From Dimorphilus gyrociliatus (lineage: Eukaryota; Annelida; Polychaeta; Dinophilidae), in the NCBI GenBank assembly GCA_904063045.1, contig CAJFCJ010000001.1, positions 2,115,501 through 2,179,500 of the forward strand: a stretch of 64,000 nt of DNA. The letters are read 5' to 3'. The notes beneath the pieces were generated by a model. The model was not told the DNA's origin, searched no databases, and saw only the letters and a list, made by a program, of their open reading frames with translations. Both the position numbers and the translations under genes were made by a program. Positions 46,976 to 61,247 of the stretch are shown here, in pieces (position 1 is the first letter of the stretch; each line of letters begins with the position of its first letter).

Positions 46976-49900
46976 TAAAGCGTGGTGAAAAAAAAGATAC
47001 AAAATAAAGATAGATTGAAAGATAATAGAAGAATATGCTTTAATTTACTTCCAGTCTTTTTGACACGAAAGACATATAACATTTCAAATTATCTAAGTAA
47101 CGGTATACTTGTATTCTTGCGTACCAGAAAATATGAAATTATTAAGTATGTATATAGTAGCTATGTACTGTTTATAGTGCAATCAAGTATATATGCATAT
47201 ATATTGTATATGTGTAAATATGGCTAGGATTGTATGTATCCGATTTTCAGATCAAATAAAATAAAAATTTAGAAATTACGTTAAAAGCAGAGATAGAAGT
47301 AATTATGGCTCTTTCTGCGTATCAATAAAACAATACAGTGTAAATTCTTTAGGATAGTTGTTGTTATTAGTTAACTTATAAGAGAGTACTCTTAAAAGAT
47401 TAACAATACATTTCTCTTTTTCCAGTCTCTTTCTCTCTTTCTTTTTCCTTCCTTAGTACAATAGTTTCTTTTTCTATTTGCCTCTCTCACTATACTCTTT
47501 CTATTCTATTATACATTATTCTAAATAGTGCTCATTTTGTAGGAGGTATTAAGATGTATAGAGAATGTGTATAGTATGTAGACAATGTCTATTCTAATAT
47601 TTGTATTTTCTAAGCTTAATGTTATTTGCTCTCCATTTAAAAGTCTTAAAAAATAAAAAATGATAAATTGTAAAGAGATAGATTAAACTTAATTAATGAG
47701 ATGATGTTGCATCAATATTGGTAATGAAACTACCAACTGACAACTAGACTTTTATAGACAAAAAGAAAACGGATTTTCTCATTGCATTGGCTCTATCGGT
47801 TAACCGAATCGTATTGATTAATTAATAGCCATAAATAAAATAAACAAATAAACATAATTGAATGTAAATATGTGTACAGTGTTTTGTATATAAATTTGAT
47901 ATTATTAGTATATAACCAACCTTTTCCTCCGTAAACGTTCTCTTCCTCTTCCTCCGAACTTTGTGGATCGCATACACGTCCGTTTCGTAGTGGTGGAACA
48001 TTAATAGTACTTTTAAGATCCACTTTCACTAAACCTCCATCTGATTGCTTCATCCTAACTTTAAAGCAATAAAGCATGTGACTCTTGACGAATATAGCGA
48101 ATCGATTTATTCTATCGACAGCCTCCTACAAGCACGATTTCCCATTTTCGATCATATTCAATATTTATTCAATTTATGTGTATTAGTTTTTAAGAGGCAA
48201 ATAGAAAGGTAAACGGGAGCTTCGTTAAGGAATTCCCTTATGATATTTACAATATCAGAAGGTACTTTTTTTAGTATGGTTTGGGAATTTAATTACAAGA
48301 TAAAACAATTCCGTAGTGTTAACCTTATTAATTTTTTACAGAATTATTTCCAAAATATAACCAAAATGCTCCCTAAAATATTGTACTTAAAAGGAATGGT
48401 TTGCATTGTTTTAACTTCTTTTCGAAATGAAGTTATATTAGCTTTTGCCTAATAATTAAAATATAAGAAATATATTTAATCGAGGGGGAATCGTGCCTGC
48501 AATTTATTCGGTTCGGAATTATCTTGGGATTGTTGTAGACTCTCTGCTCCGAAGCTGGACAGCATCAAGGCCAAGAAAAGATTAAGAACAACCAAATTGG
48601 CTATTATCATAGTTAGTAGGAAGAAAGGAACGCAGACGTAGCCGGCGACTACCATACAGTCCCACATTGATTCTATCCATTCACCACACAGTACACGGAA
48701 GACAATCATAAACGAATGAAGAGAATCGATAAAATTCCAACGGGGCATTACGCAACCTCGAAATTTGCATTTTTCAACACCCTCTAGCTGGTAATTATGA
48801 CCGAATAGTTGCATACCCATAACAGCAAAAATAAAGATGATAATTATCAGAACGAAAGTCAAGTTGCCAAGAGCTCCTAATGTTCTCCCTATAATACCAA
48901 TGAGAAGATTTAAAGTTGGCCATGATTTGGCTAGTTTAAACACTCTCAGCTGTTTTAGGGAGAAAAAAGAATTAAAATTAAAGATAAATTGTAGATCATA
49001 AAGAGGAAAAGGAAATAGAAGGAAGAGAAATAGATATAGATAATTCCTGAAGGCCTTACTCTAGATAAATTATTTTAAGATGCTCATTGCCTGGGGTGTA
49101 CCCAGGGAATGTATCGTATATAAGGCATTTTGCGATATTAATGAGCTGTACTTTCTAAAAAAAAGTAGCTACCACTCTTTCACTATTTTCTTTTATACAA
49201 ATCCCCATTCTCCCACTTTCCCTTTTTTTCTTTACCCTAACTCTGGGGACTTTTACTTGTCTAAATACTTTTTTATTAAATTTTTTCTTTCTCTAAATTT
49301 ATGCTTACCAATCTAAAACTCCTTAATATGGACAAACCCTTCACGTTCGCCAAACCTAGTTCAATCAAACTTAGGATGACAATAATTATATCGAAGCAAT
49401 TCCATCGATCCTTCAAATAATTAATTGGGCTGAGGGCTATCAGTTTAAGAATTGCTTCAGCCGTAAAAATGGCCGTAAATATATAATTTCCGTTATTTAA
49501 AGTAATCTCCAAGCTCGAACTCATACCGTGTTGATCTAGAGCCATGAAAAATGTATTAGCTAGTATGCACAGTGTGATAAAGAGATCGACGAAGGCATCC
49601 ATTATGAACCATTCTACGTAAGTAGTGAATTTATTCCAACAGGGGCAACATTGCCATCCGCCCACTAATCGTCTGGCTTTCAATTTGAAGAATTCCACTT
49701 TAGACATGCTGCCCATGTCGCTCAGGAAACCTGAAAGGTCCAAAGCTGAAACGTGTTGGGAATATTTATCTATCCCATTGGCCCTCTTTTATTTTCCATC
49801 CTAACTCCTTTCCCACCTCTTTTTTTAATCAATGAGGAAAAGTTAATGAAGCCTTTTAACAATTAAATATCGCCTTACAACAAGTTACGCCCCTTTATCT

Positions 49901-52609
49901 TTTCCTCCCACGCCTTTTTCTACCTCTTATCACCAAACTTACTTTGCCTTTTACCCGAAGCGTGATCTATCAAATCTTTCAGCACCATCACATCTGAAAC
50001 ATGCCGAAAAAATGGTGATAGAAGAGAGATTGAATGGTGTAAGTGAGAACGAAACAAAACACCAAATAAAAAGGATAAACAAATAATATTTCATTAATAG
50101 TTTAAATATTAATCATCTAAACATAGTCAAAGCACCTATGCAATTGAAGAGTATAAAGACGCTATCAAAACTTTAACGATATGTTAGATGTCATCAATAA
50201 TAAAATAGTAATGAAGAGATTCAAAGTGAGAGAATGATTTAGGAATAAAATGATAAATTAACTTTGAAAGCAAAAAAGTAAGATGGTAAACCTTTCATGT
50301 CGACCATTGTAGTGCTAGGGGTTCTGCAGATGAATGGGTTATCGGCGAATAATTTTCCTTTTTCGTGGTCTCTCCCGATAGGTGTTGCTTCTTCTCCACT
50401 AGAAGAATCATTTTCGTCAGATTTTGTTCTGTCAACTACTACTTGAGGTAATAAAGGTTGAGTCTTCCTCGATTGAGGAGTACCGAATTGGAAATGAGTT
50501 GGCTCTTTTTGTCTCTTAAAGTGCGCGAAAGATGCTAAATCATTATAGTCAGGACCCCTAATACCATGGGTTGAAGCTTTACTTGAGGTAGTAGATGATA
50601 ATCTTCTTCGTAAGTCTAAGTCTGATGTTGGTGTTGCTGCATTTGAATCGTCTACATAAGGTAAATTAAGGTTATCCAAATATGGCAAGATGTATGGTTG
50701 TTTGTCGGCGTTAACGGCCATAAGGGCGGGACGACTTCCTGCAGGACCCACTGGAAAAAAGACATCACTCAAACTCAAATTTTATACATTTTATTAATCT
50801 GTAGAAAATTTTAAGATTCAATAAACAGCTGACAAGGGAATTGAAAGGGATTTTGGAATTATCTCAAAGCAACGCTTTGACGCTTTCTGGAGCTCTCTGG
50901 ACAGTTTTGGACGCTTACGATAAAACAAGCTTAGGACTTAGAAGAAAATTCTGTTGCCCTAGTAATTTTATTTTTTAAAACAATTTACTAACCCATTGGG
51001 CGCGATCTCCTCCAGAGTAAAGTCTGGCTTCCGGTTCTGGTGGGTCGACGTACGGCTAACGATGGTGAACCTGGTAGACTGAGACTGGCATGAACTTTTT
51101 TCCCCTTTGCATTGATAATAGAAAAGCGACGGGCGGATGCAGGACATTCGGATTTTATAGAAATACGCTCTTTTTCGTCGAGAGCAGAAGCTAAAGCGGA
51201 AGCTCTTCTGTACATACTATCCTGTGAATCAGCTGAAGGGCTTTTCTTCTGAGCGTGCTGTTCGGCTAGTAGTGCCAATTGTCGGGCTTCTTCTTCTGCA
51301 AGCAAAGCTTCCTCCTCTTCTTCTTCCTCTGCTTCTTTGTCCTAAAAGAAAACTCATAGATGAAGGAATGCTTTCTCAATAATTATACTCTTTTTCTTAG
51401 ACATACCACTCTATGCATGGCAGATAAATACTGTTACTCTATTGCTGTTTTTGTTTAACGTTGTGCAAAGATTATTACTTAATGGAATCGACACGAAATT
51501 AGAACTAATTATAATACACTCGTTGGCAAAGGTCTATTTCTTTTTTCAATTAACTTACATTTTGATCTTTTAAATAAATCATCTTATACTCTCTTTTCTT
51601 CCAAGAAAACATCACTAAAAGCACATTAAAGACGAAGAAAAAAAGACAATTTAGCCATGATCTATTATTCTTTTAACTTCACTTCAAAACTAACAATTCT
51701 TTTAAATTTTCCATATGTTTTTGAGTGAACATTTAAATAGTTTAATAATGTCTCTCTAAAGATATTTTATGAGCGTCTAATAATCTCTATTATTTTAGAG
51801 GACGTCTAAGAGCAAAATTGAGCTTTGGATAGGAGGATTGTGAAGATGAGAATAAACATAGAAACATTTTCGAATATCTGACAGAATTTCCTAAATAACA
51901 TTGTCATGATGTCTTTCTAATAGGAAATTCTCTATATTTTTGTATACGTGGAGAAAATTGTATAGAGAGCGACGAGAATTGACTGTATAGAATATGACCG
52001 AGAAAATGGACAAAAAATTTACTGTGAATTTTTCTATCTGCATAGAAATGTCGATGTTCATATTCTCTTTAGATACAATACTTTTTTCTATTTGTTTGAA
52101 ACTAAGAGGTAGTTAGGAACAGACGAGTAAGCAGAAATGTTTGAATGGAAGCCAAGGGTTTAAGCAGACTGAACTGTTTAAAAATATTACCTGCTTCTGC
52201 TGTTCATCGTAAGACATGGCGACGATAGCTAAAATCAGGTTAACGAGGTAGTAGCTCCCAAGAAAGATGACTAGAACGAAGAACAACATATGCCATAGTC
52301 CATTCGCTCTGATAATCAATTGATAAAGATTCTCCCAGTAGTCCTGGGTCATTAGCCGGAAGGCGCAAAGCATAGCCCAAGCCATATTATCGAAACTAGT
52401 AAATCCGTAATTGGGATTTTCTCCGGTTATTACGCAAGTATAATTTTCAGGACAAAGTCTGTATGAATGTAGAAAGTAAAAGTATCAATGAAAATCAATT
52501 TTTCGCAGAATTTTTTAATCTTAATGTATTCCGCTCATGCGTTTAGAGAAAAATAAAACTCATTTACGTCTGTCAAAACGCAAATCAACCTTAATAGATC
52601 AAAAAATTG

Positions 52610-52653
<44 letters not shown>

Positions 52654-53112
52654 TATATATATATATATATATATACAGTAGTATATACTTTAAACTAGAA
52701 AATATATCAATATGCATAAATGAATATGTTCCGATGACGTGAAGATTAAAAAAAAACCGGAAACAGTTAGTGATTACTGAGAGTGATTAGTCTGCTTCTC
52801 GGAGTAATATCAAGATAATTAGGAATATGTAATCTCAAAAAAGAATTTTTTCTTTAACTTTTAGTATACTAATGATATACTGTATATATATATATATGTA
52901 GATAATTGTCAAATCGGAAGATATCTGTTTATATTATGTCAAGATTAATAATTGGAATAATTTAGGAAACATATAAAAAAGGAAAGACACATGTAAATAC
53001 ACTAATCAATTAGTAATGTAAATATATATGCTGTATCTAAATTATTCCGATTTTTTTTGTCTATATGTTAAAATAAAGAAAAAAGATGTATACTATATAT
53101 ATACATACAATC

Positions 53113-53152
<40 letters not shown>

Positions 53153-54533
53153 GTATACATTTACACATATGTAAAAATATTTAAAGTTAGTTAATCATAA
53201 CATTTAGCATTCGGGAGGTAACAGAAAGAAATAATAGGAAAAGGTGCCAAAAACCTCATTTTATGCATATCTTAATTAAATATTGTTAATGATAATAATT
53301 ATTGTTTAATATTATAAAATATTTTGAGATTCTTGTTCTTATTATATTAAAAAAGGATATAAATATATCAAAATATAAATTAAGAGAGATATATAGCAAA
53401 ACAAGAAGTAGAAATTATATACAATTTTAATAAATGAAAGAGAAATTATGATTAAAATGATAGAAAGATAGAAAGAAAGAATTGAAAAAAAATGTATAAA
53501 AGAAAAAAAAAGTTATAATTTCTTTATTCTTTTTCTTATAAAAAAAAAAGAAAGATTAAAGAAAAGTAAAGATTAAGCGTTCGATCCTTTTAAACGAACA
53601 TTGATGAACAAAAATCAAAAAACAGAAAGATACTTTTTTTTTTGTTTGTTAATTTTTTTTTTAAAGGTATTTTTTTAAGTTCATCCTTACCCGCCTCCGC
53701 ATAATTTAGGAGAACCGTCCTCGTAATACCAACGAGCTGAAAATGGTGTGAAGGTTAAGGTCAAGGTAAGGGGACCCTCGCCACTAAGGTCAATTCTAAA
53801 GAGAGTTGAAATGTTTTTTTTTTTTTTTCATTTTTTCTTTTGTGATTACATTCTTTTCTTTTTTTTTATATATAGTTACAATGTTAAAAGTGGTTCGGTA
53901 TCATTTAATTATCAAGTTGCAAATTCTACTGGTTTTTACCTACATTTTTGGAATTTGGAATGGTTAAAGCTGTTCACATAAAGACAGTTTGAATAAAGAG
54001 TATTATTTTATATAAAAACTACATGTTATACATTTATAATTGAAAATTTTTCAACTGAAAAGATCCTAGAATTATTCATCTGTTAAATTTTATAAATAAA
54101 GGTCGAACGGTCGACAACTGTACAAAATGTCCAACTCTTTCTTTTTTTTGTTTTAGATAAAAACAGTTTAATAACGGTTTAGGGCAATATTAAGTAATAT
54201 TTAGGGTTTATAGTTGGAGGGGGAGTTGCTCAGTTCCATGAATTTTATATGTGGTAAAAATAGGCATGAAATATGGTTCACTTTATGAGAGATACTAAAA
54301 TAAAAAACCTTCAATAAGCAATCAACGTTCGGAGATAAGGATCAAGTAAAGATACAATCAAACTGTCTTTATATGCAAAGCTTTTTTTCGGTAAGAATCG
54401 TGTCCTTTCTAAAGAAGTTTGTGAAAGATTTTGTCGTTCCTATGGAAACGTCATTACAGTACAGTGCGGATATCCAACAACTTTTGCAACTATATATACA
54501 GTGTATATATACATATATAGATATATATATAAA

Positions 54534-54574
<41 letters not shown>

Positions 54575-57500
54575 TTATGTACATATAAGTATAAACTTAA
54601 TTCCTACGACCTACTAAATAGCGATTATTATTGAAATATAGAGGGCGAAGTTGGATAAATTTCTACTCACTTTTGTTTTCGTAGTACTTCTGCAGCAGTT
54701 CGTCCCGTTCCTCTGTATCCGTTATATTCGTTATATCTTCCGGCGCGTCTTGCACACATTTTCTTTTTAAACTTCCCTGATAAATTTGTAAGCCAACCAA
54801 AGCAAAGATTGATAAGACAAAAACCGTCAGTATCATTACATCACGTAGACGCCGAACGGCTTCCATTAACGCTCCGACGATCGTTTTCAGGCCTAAAGAG
54901 AATAACGTACACTTTAGTAGACATGACCTCACTAGCATTTATATTTTTGTCTGCTTTTATAATATCGATGTATTTTAGAAATTTGCAAATAATTCAAAAG
55001 GTCGTGGGATGCTATTCAATCTATGTCCTCCCCCAATATTTTTTTCCCTTTGTCTAGAAGTAATACTCTTATTTATAAAAGCAAATTCCCTAGAATGGCC
55101 TAAGAAAACAGGAAAGACTGTATGAGAAACATGGAGAGGAAGAAAAGAAAAGAAACTATGAAAAAAAAGAAATAAAATAAAGAGAGACAGAGAGAGAGAG
55201 AGAGAGGAGAGGAGAGGAGAGAGAGACTGGTTAAAATAAATCAAAAGCCTTAAAGTGGTTGCTGTCTTTTTTCACGTTTCTATTTGTACTTTTCATCTAA
55301 ACATTAAAAGCTATAAAGACAAGACATACTGTATGTGTGTGTGTGCGTGTGTGTGTGTCTGTATGAGCGTATATGTATTCGAATAAGTATATAATACTAA
55401 ATATATAAATATCTACCGATGCATGTAATTTATCTTCTGCACAAATATTCCACAAGTTATTTACTATGCAAGACCGCGCAATCAGGAGATAATGTCAAAA
55501 AAGAAAGAAATAATTTATTAGCTTTTCGCGTGTTTGTCGAATGCTTTTCAAGTGTAAAATTTTACATAAAAGGAAAAAAAAGAAAAGAGGAGAGGGAAGA
55601 AGAAGGATAAAAGACGAATGGAGAGAAAGTGGTAAAAATAAATCTTGAAGATTTTCTACTTTCTCCGTAGATTCATAAATATTGATATAATATACTTGAA
55701 AGGAATTTCTGAGATTTTTTTTTATAACTACATTAGAAAAAGAACACGGATGCTAATCAATAAGATAACTTCATCTGTAACGCCTCTCATTCCTTCACAT
55801 CAAAGTAAAATACTCTTCCTCTCACAATTTTTTCTGCGCTGGGAACAGATTTGTCAGATGTATATTTTATATTAGCTAATGCTTTTTCATTGATTCATAT
55901 ATTTTTGAAGAAAAGACTTTAGGAAGTAGTAGGATCGCCATTAGGATTAAGCTAAGGTTCTTAAGATATAATTAATTTTATCTTGATACGTTCCATTTCC
56001 TCTCTTCTTCTTTCTCTCCCACCCCCTTCCTTTAATTCATCCCACTCTCCTCCTTTTTCTACTACTGGCCCATTATTTTATCCCTATTCCTTGTCCCCTT
56101 TTTCTACCTTATCTCTTACATTGCTTTTTACATATAGTCTCTTAATGTATTGATACAAAATATTTTAATAATACATTTTTTATATAAGAAACTATTAATA
56201 GAAAAAGTACAAGTTTAAACTCTTTTGTATAGTATCCAATGACCTCTTTGCTATTCTTTTGCAGATGAAAGAAGTTTAAAGGAAGTTATTAGTCATTCTT
56301 TTTCCATGTTAGAGAAACTAGGAACGTTTATCGAGAGTCATGCAAAGAATGGTTCAAAGCTCAATTAAATATTTCACGTTCCAGGTAAAAAAAAATATAA
56401 ACATAAAAGTAAATACAATCTATAACAACTGCAATATGTCTTTTTTTATATAATGGTCTTGCAGTATTACAGCTCGTTCATTTTAATAAGAGACAGGATA
56501 ATAGAAAGAGAGGAAAATAAGATAGAAAGAAATAGATTATTGCATTGATGGTGTTAGACCCTTTTTTATTTAAAAAGCTTGGATGATTAAAGAGGAATTA
56601 GTATTGGAAGACAAAGAGAGAAACGGTAATAACTGTTGTTATAAAATGAGTAGAGTTTAGGAAGAGGAGCATAGAATGGTAAGGGAAAGAGACAGAGAGA
56701 TCGAGAGGAAGAGAGACAGAGAGAGACAGACAGACAGAGAGAGAGAGAGAGAGAGAGAGAGTGAGAGAGGCAGACATATAGATAGACAGACAGACATAGA
56801 AAGCGAGAGTTGTGTGTGTGGGGTGTGGGGAGAGGTTGGAAAGGGGAATGATTGATTTTCTTTATTGTTTCCCCTCCCCTCTACTATTCTATTCTAGGTT
56901 TTTTTTCACAAAAAAAGCTTGGTCTATTTTTAACCAATTAAAACAAATTGACATTTCCCTTATAAAATATTTTTTGCTTCTGTTTTAAAGCTTTATATAA
57001 TGATAGTTAAAAAAATAGGTGCAGAGGAGAAGGTAGGGAGGGGGCGGTGGTGGTGGCAGAAAAAAAGATATATAGAAAATGGGCATGAATAATAAAAAAA
57101 AACAAAGAGAGAAAAAAATATGACCTAAATGATTTAAAATACTTGTACAAGTAAAGTAAACAGTAAAGAGAGAGAGAGAGAGAGAGGGATACACGAAGAA
57201 AATCTCTACGATAGTGCGAAACTCGGAAATTTTTATGCAAATATTTAAATATTTGCACAACTATTAAAAGACAAAAGGGAAAAACACTCTCTTTTTTTTG
57301 CTAAGTTTCTAATTGCATTTACCTGGAACAACTGCAACCGTTTTCAAAGCCCTAAGAACACGGAAAGTTCGAAGGGCAGCCAAATTCCCGAGTTCGATGA
57401 ACATTGTTATATACCTGTTATGTATATGAATAATTAAAAACCTATTAGAAAGTAGAATGGTAAAGGGTAAAATAAATGGTACTTTGATAATGATGTCACT

Positions 57501-58763
57501 ATATAGTCATAGTAAAGAGTAATTTATAAAAAAAATGAAAATAGAGTATATATACAGTTATATATATTGCATGTACTATATATACTATATGAAGTTTATT
57601 TATGCGAGTTAACAGAGGAACCGTATATATCCATGTATAAATTTTAAGTTTATTCATTGAAAGTGGACTATATTGTAGCAGGTTGACTTTATTGAAGTTT
57701 TAAATTGAGAAACAACTGAACAAAATCACTCATCAGCTGGCCATTTCTTCACTTTATTTAGTTTATAGTAATAAGAATAATGTATATTGACTATATACTG
57801 TATATTATATAAATTTTATTATGTATATTAAATAGATGTATACATATTTATAAGTTTTTTACTCTTTTTGATACTTTTTACAAGATTTCGTTCCCTTTTA
57901 AAAGGAATGGGGAAAAAATTTCGTTTAATTATAAGAGGTTTTTTTTTTCATTTGGAATAGCGTGACTTGATTATTACTATGTCGTATCCTGCTGGTAAAA
58001 CTGATGGTGTAATAGTATACATAGTATATATGCATAGTTTATATACTCATTGACATGAAAATCCTACGTAAATATAAAGTATGTAACTTAATAAGATAAA
58101 AAATGAAGATGAAGATGTAAAAAAAAAGACTTACGCGAGCGTTACTACTGTAAAATCCAACCAATTCCAAGCGTCCCTCAAGTAAGTAAAATCGTTGAGT
58201 ATAAAACCTCGAGCCGTCATCTTGATAGAACCTTCGATGGTATAGATAATGGTAAAAATTAATTCCGAATGTTTTATATCCTTATTAATAGCCATGAAAA
58301 CGCAATTGACTAAAATAACGACCATAACGAAGAGAGAAAATGCGGGATGAGTAAGGACGTAGATGGCAGCCCTTCTTACTGGATTGAAGGGGCTGAGTAG
58401 AAAAAGAGCCTTTGTGGCAGTAAACCTAAATATCGACCTATCCCGGGCTACGACCAGGAAAGAGTATTTGTTTGCGTAATATTCATCAATATCCTCAATC
58501 GGTTTGCCAATGAGTTCAGGTGGGAATTCCCCGTACTTGGTCGGTAATGTTTTTCCAATCTCCAAAGCTGGATTCGGTTTTGGTTTATTTTCCTCATTTT
58601 CACCACTGTGCTTTTCTTCTTCGTGCTGATCGTCACCATGGTGATCCTTATCGTGACTGGATTCTTTGGCAGCTTGTTCCTCGGCTATTCGCCTTTCGAT
58701 CTTCACCAGTGATTCTTTTGTGAACAATCGGAAAATGGTGGCGGCCGGAGTACGGGTGTCCAT
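41256..58763 (-). CDS. para: Voltage-gated sodium channel alpha subunit, Nav1/para type
   Basis: Four-domain pore of the neuronal Na+ channel. Exons (minus): 58763-58135, 57414-57323, 54892-54671, 53736-53691, 52458-52191, 51341-50993, 50750-50292, 49993-49943, 49745-49309, 48949-48497, 48125-47921, 46607-46597, 45742-45414, 45350-44621, then 44263-44207 or 43327-43274, then 42985-42848, 42787-42680, 42608-42033, 41963-41256; 1955 or 1954 aa. The filter is DEKA: D369 ([10 protein letters not shown]), E941 ([10 protein letters not shown]), K1431 (ATFKGW), A1725 ([10 protein letters not shown]). S4 helices are Arg-rich ([20 protein letters not shown] in domain III). The III-IV linker has the fast-inactivation motif MFM ([16 protein letters not shown]). 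The tail has an EF-hand-like part and an IQ motif (IIQRTWQNF). The start is the first in-frame ATG after a stop; its context [19 protein letters not shown] fits the family N-terminus. The model is complete and in frame. Confidence 0.95.
43274..43327 (-). CDS. para: Sodium-channel domain III pore exon, version B (KGWMD)
   Basis: 54-bp phase-0 exon with TTTTGCAG acceptor and a weak donor GAG-GTGCTG. It encodes [18 protein letters not shown]: the same P-loop, with M-D after KGW as in vertebrate channels. It is interchangeable in frame with version A; using both would duplicate the pore loop, so mutually exclusive use is expected. Confidence 0.88.
44094..44153. repeat. AT microsatellite between alternative pore exons' donor side
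   Basis: Two AT arrays separated by GTATATATATACTA. It lies about 55 bp downstream of pore exon A, between exons A and B, so it could affect their splicing. Confidence 0.9.
44207..44263 (-). CDS. para: Sodium-channel domain III pore exon, version A (KGWLQ)
   Basis: 57-bp phase-0 exon with a ...ACCAG acceptor and AAG-GTGAAA donor. It encodes [19 protein letters not shown]: the domain III P-loop with the filter lysine, followed by L-Q. It joins LLALLQL upstream and [12 protein letters not shown] downstream in frame. Arthropod Nav channels also have a hydrophobic residue plus Q here. Confidence 0.88.
46597..46607 (-). CDS. para: 11-nt microexon in the II-III linker
   Basis: Between CTTCAAG acceptor and a strong GTAAGA donor. 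It converts phase 1 to phase 0 and adds D-G-Q-Q; without it the exon before (47921) and after (45742) are out of frame. A longer alternative using the next GTATGT donor ends in the wrong phase. Confidence 0.6.
46930..46972. repeat. GA microsatellite
   Basis: AG array in the sodium-channel intron between the 65-codon linker exon and the microexon. Confidence 0.9.
52614..52675. repeat. AT microsatellite with internal TATACAGTATA
   Basis: Two AT arrays joined by CAG, in the sodium-channel intron before the domain I pore exon. Confidence 0.9.
53113..53149. repeat. AT microsatellite
   Basis: AT array in the same sodium-channel intron. Confidence 0.9.
54499..54575. repeat. AT microsatellite cluster
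   Basis: Several AT runs including TATATACAGTGTATATATAC just upstream (about 54492), downstream of the domain I S5 exon. Confidence 0.85.
55188..55220. repeat. GA-rich repeat
   Basis: AG and GGAGA repeats in a sodium-channel intron. Confidence 0.8.
55329..55361. repeat. TG microsatellite
   Basis: GT-dinucleotide tract with two interruptions in the same intron. Confidence 0.8.
56690..56766. repeat. GA/GACA-rich repeat
   Basis: Purine-rich array of GA, GACA and GAGA units in the 2.4-kb sodium-channel intron. Confidence 0.85.
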
Positions 58764-61207
58764 GTCGACAAAGTACACCCTAAGTAATTAATTAATGAAC
58801 TAATTAATCATTCATTTAATAATTTTCGTTTGATTTTACAGAACAGAAATAAATGACAAAAAAAGCTTTCTATTTTTCATCAATCATAAAATCTCATATC
58901 ATTAACGGATCTTGAGATTCATGATTTTTTCCTTCTACCCTTATACAATAGGATTGAAAGATCCATTACTTATTTACTCAATCAATCAATCAGTCAATCG
59001 TTCTCAAGTTGGTTGATGACGGTAAGTCCATCGACTTTATATTCAATCAATGACACCGGTTAATTATAATCTAAAGATTACTCATTTATCAATCTATAAG
59101 TTAACATTACATAATAAATCATCTGTATATTTAAATTAGTCAGAAAAAAGGAGTTATGTTTTTTTATTGATAAATTTGATCTAGTTATTTATCTAAGATC
59201 AAAATATGGGTATTGTCAATTTTTTTCCTAAGTGTTCTACTCTCATCTCTACAATTTGGATGGCCTGAATTCATCGTTAGAGGTTTCGCAACGGCGATTT
59301 GTAATAGTTCGTCAATTTCTATCAATTGTCTAGGTTCTATATAAAAGAAGGAAGCGAGCAAAAAGGGTCTCTTTATCACTGGTGAAAGATACAAATTAAC
59401 CATTATTGACGAGAGTTCGTGACCTTTTATCAATTCAGTTAATTTATGTCGGGAAAGACTGATTCTTATGGGGATGTTTTCGAATTAGGATAACTAAGGT
59501 TAAAGACGCTAGAGCGTTTGAAAGAAGTAAGAATGTCACCCATAATTATTACTCATGGAAAGAAAATGTATGATTAATACCAAGATGCTACAATTAATCA
59601 TGCAATCTTCGACGAATTGCAAGGCTGGAAGGAAAGAGAAGAGGAAAAGAGTAAAAACGACAGGAAAAGAGAGAAAGTTAATTTTGAGATAATAGAAAGT
59701 TTAACGGATAACACCTTTATAGATTAAGAGTATGAAACAAGCTCTTTAGAGATTAGCCTAATAAGATAAACGTCGTTAGCAGTAAGCTTCTCTTTTTGGA
59801 AACATTATACCTTAAATATACAAGAAAAAAGGAATTTATGCAAATTTCGGATAGAATTTTAAGATAAATAAAATACAAGGTCGTCAAGAAGAAAGGCAAG
59901 ATAGACGTGCGATAGAATACAATTTTTTTTAGTTCCCCATTTCTAAAATATTCATCAGCATTCAATTGCTCTTAGGCCATTCTTCCTGTATTACCCGTCA
60001 ATCGACTCCTTCTACAAACAGCCGTCTTAATGCTATGACAAACAGTCGAAGCGGGTCGAATGGGGCAATAACAAATTGCCCCGGATCTTTAATAATTCAT
60101 TGTGCTTTTTTTTTCTCTATCCGTCATTAATTTCTTCAAAATCAACTCTTAGTCATTTAAAGAAGGGGAGAGGTAAGACTAAAGGTTTATGGTCATACGT
60201 CATAAACGAAATATTAGAAATGATAGAACTATATTAAACAACAAAGCAAATATACCTTATAGGATATCAAGGAAATTTTATTAGGGTGTATTGTCTTTCT
60301 GTACAAGGGTCTTATGCTATTAGATAAAAAAAATGGGTTTTATTCTCCCAATAGTCTGACTGAAAAATTCTAGCGTGAACTGAATTTTAAGCGTGTTTAA
60401 CAGTCACAAAATTGATACGACCTCAACATTTTATGGGCAGAAACCAGGCCTTGAAGGGACAGCTATAAGATAAATGATTCTTGCCGTCAACTCTTTTGCG
60501 GACGTCTCGCCTCCCTTCTTTTTAACTGATACAGTTTTTCTTTCCGTTATTGTCGTTTCCCTATCCTCTCATCTATTTCCACCCTCCTTTTTCCATTCGT
60601 CTTATATGTTTTGTTATAAATTTTAATGTTTTTTTTATCCTTGCTATGGAGAATAAATTGAATTGGAGACGATTTTTAAGTAACGCATTTCTCTAATATA
60701 TAATTAAATTTATAATTCTTATAACTAATCTATTATACTGTATATATACTGTATATATAAACTATGCAGTGTATATGCTACGCCAATGATATTTTGGACT
60801 TCATATTTCACCTTTATCTTTGTCCTCACTTACATTCTCATCTTTCTACGTTTCTCCTATTCACTCTCTGTCTACCTCCTTTCTTCTCTGCTAGTCCCTC
60901 TTTTTTTTTCTCTTTTTTGTTGCAAGCTATGAATATTCATGATAATAAATAACGTGGTATATTAGTCTCATTTTAGACTCTAAAAAGGATGAAAATTTTT
61001 TACAATCGAAAGTGTCCACAAGTTAAAAAAGACACTTTCTTTCTAAAATGAATTTAAAATGATAATTGAACCCATCATTAAGCAAAAAGGGTCATTTCGG
61101 CGAAACTCATATAAAGATTCCGTTCCTCAATTTTATTCCATTAGACGCTTTAAATATTTAATAATACACTTTTCTTTATTATCCAATAAGGATAAGCTAA
61201 ATAATAA

Positions 61208-61210
<3 letters not shown>

Positions 61211-61244
<34 letters not shown>
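61211..61244. repeat. AT microsatellite
   Basis: AT array in the presumed sodium-channel leader intron. Confidence 0.9.
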
Positions 61245-61247
<3 letters not shown>

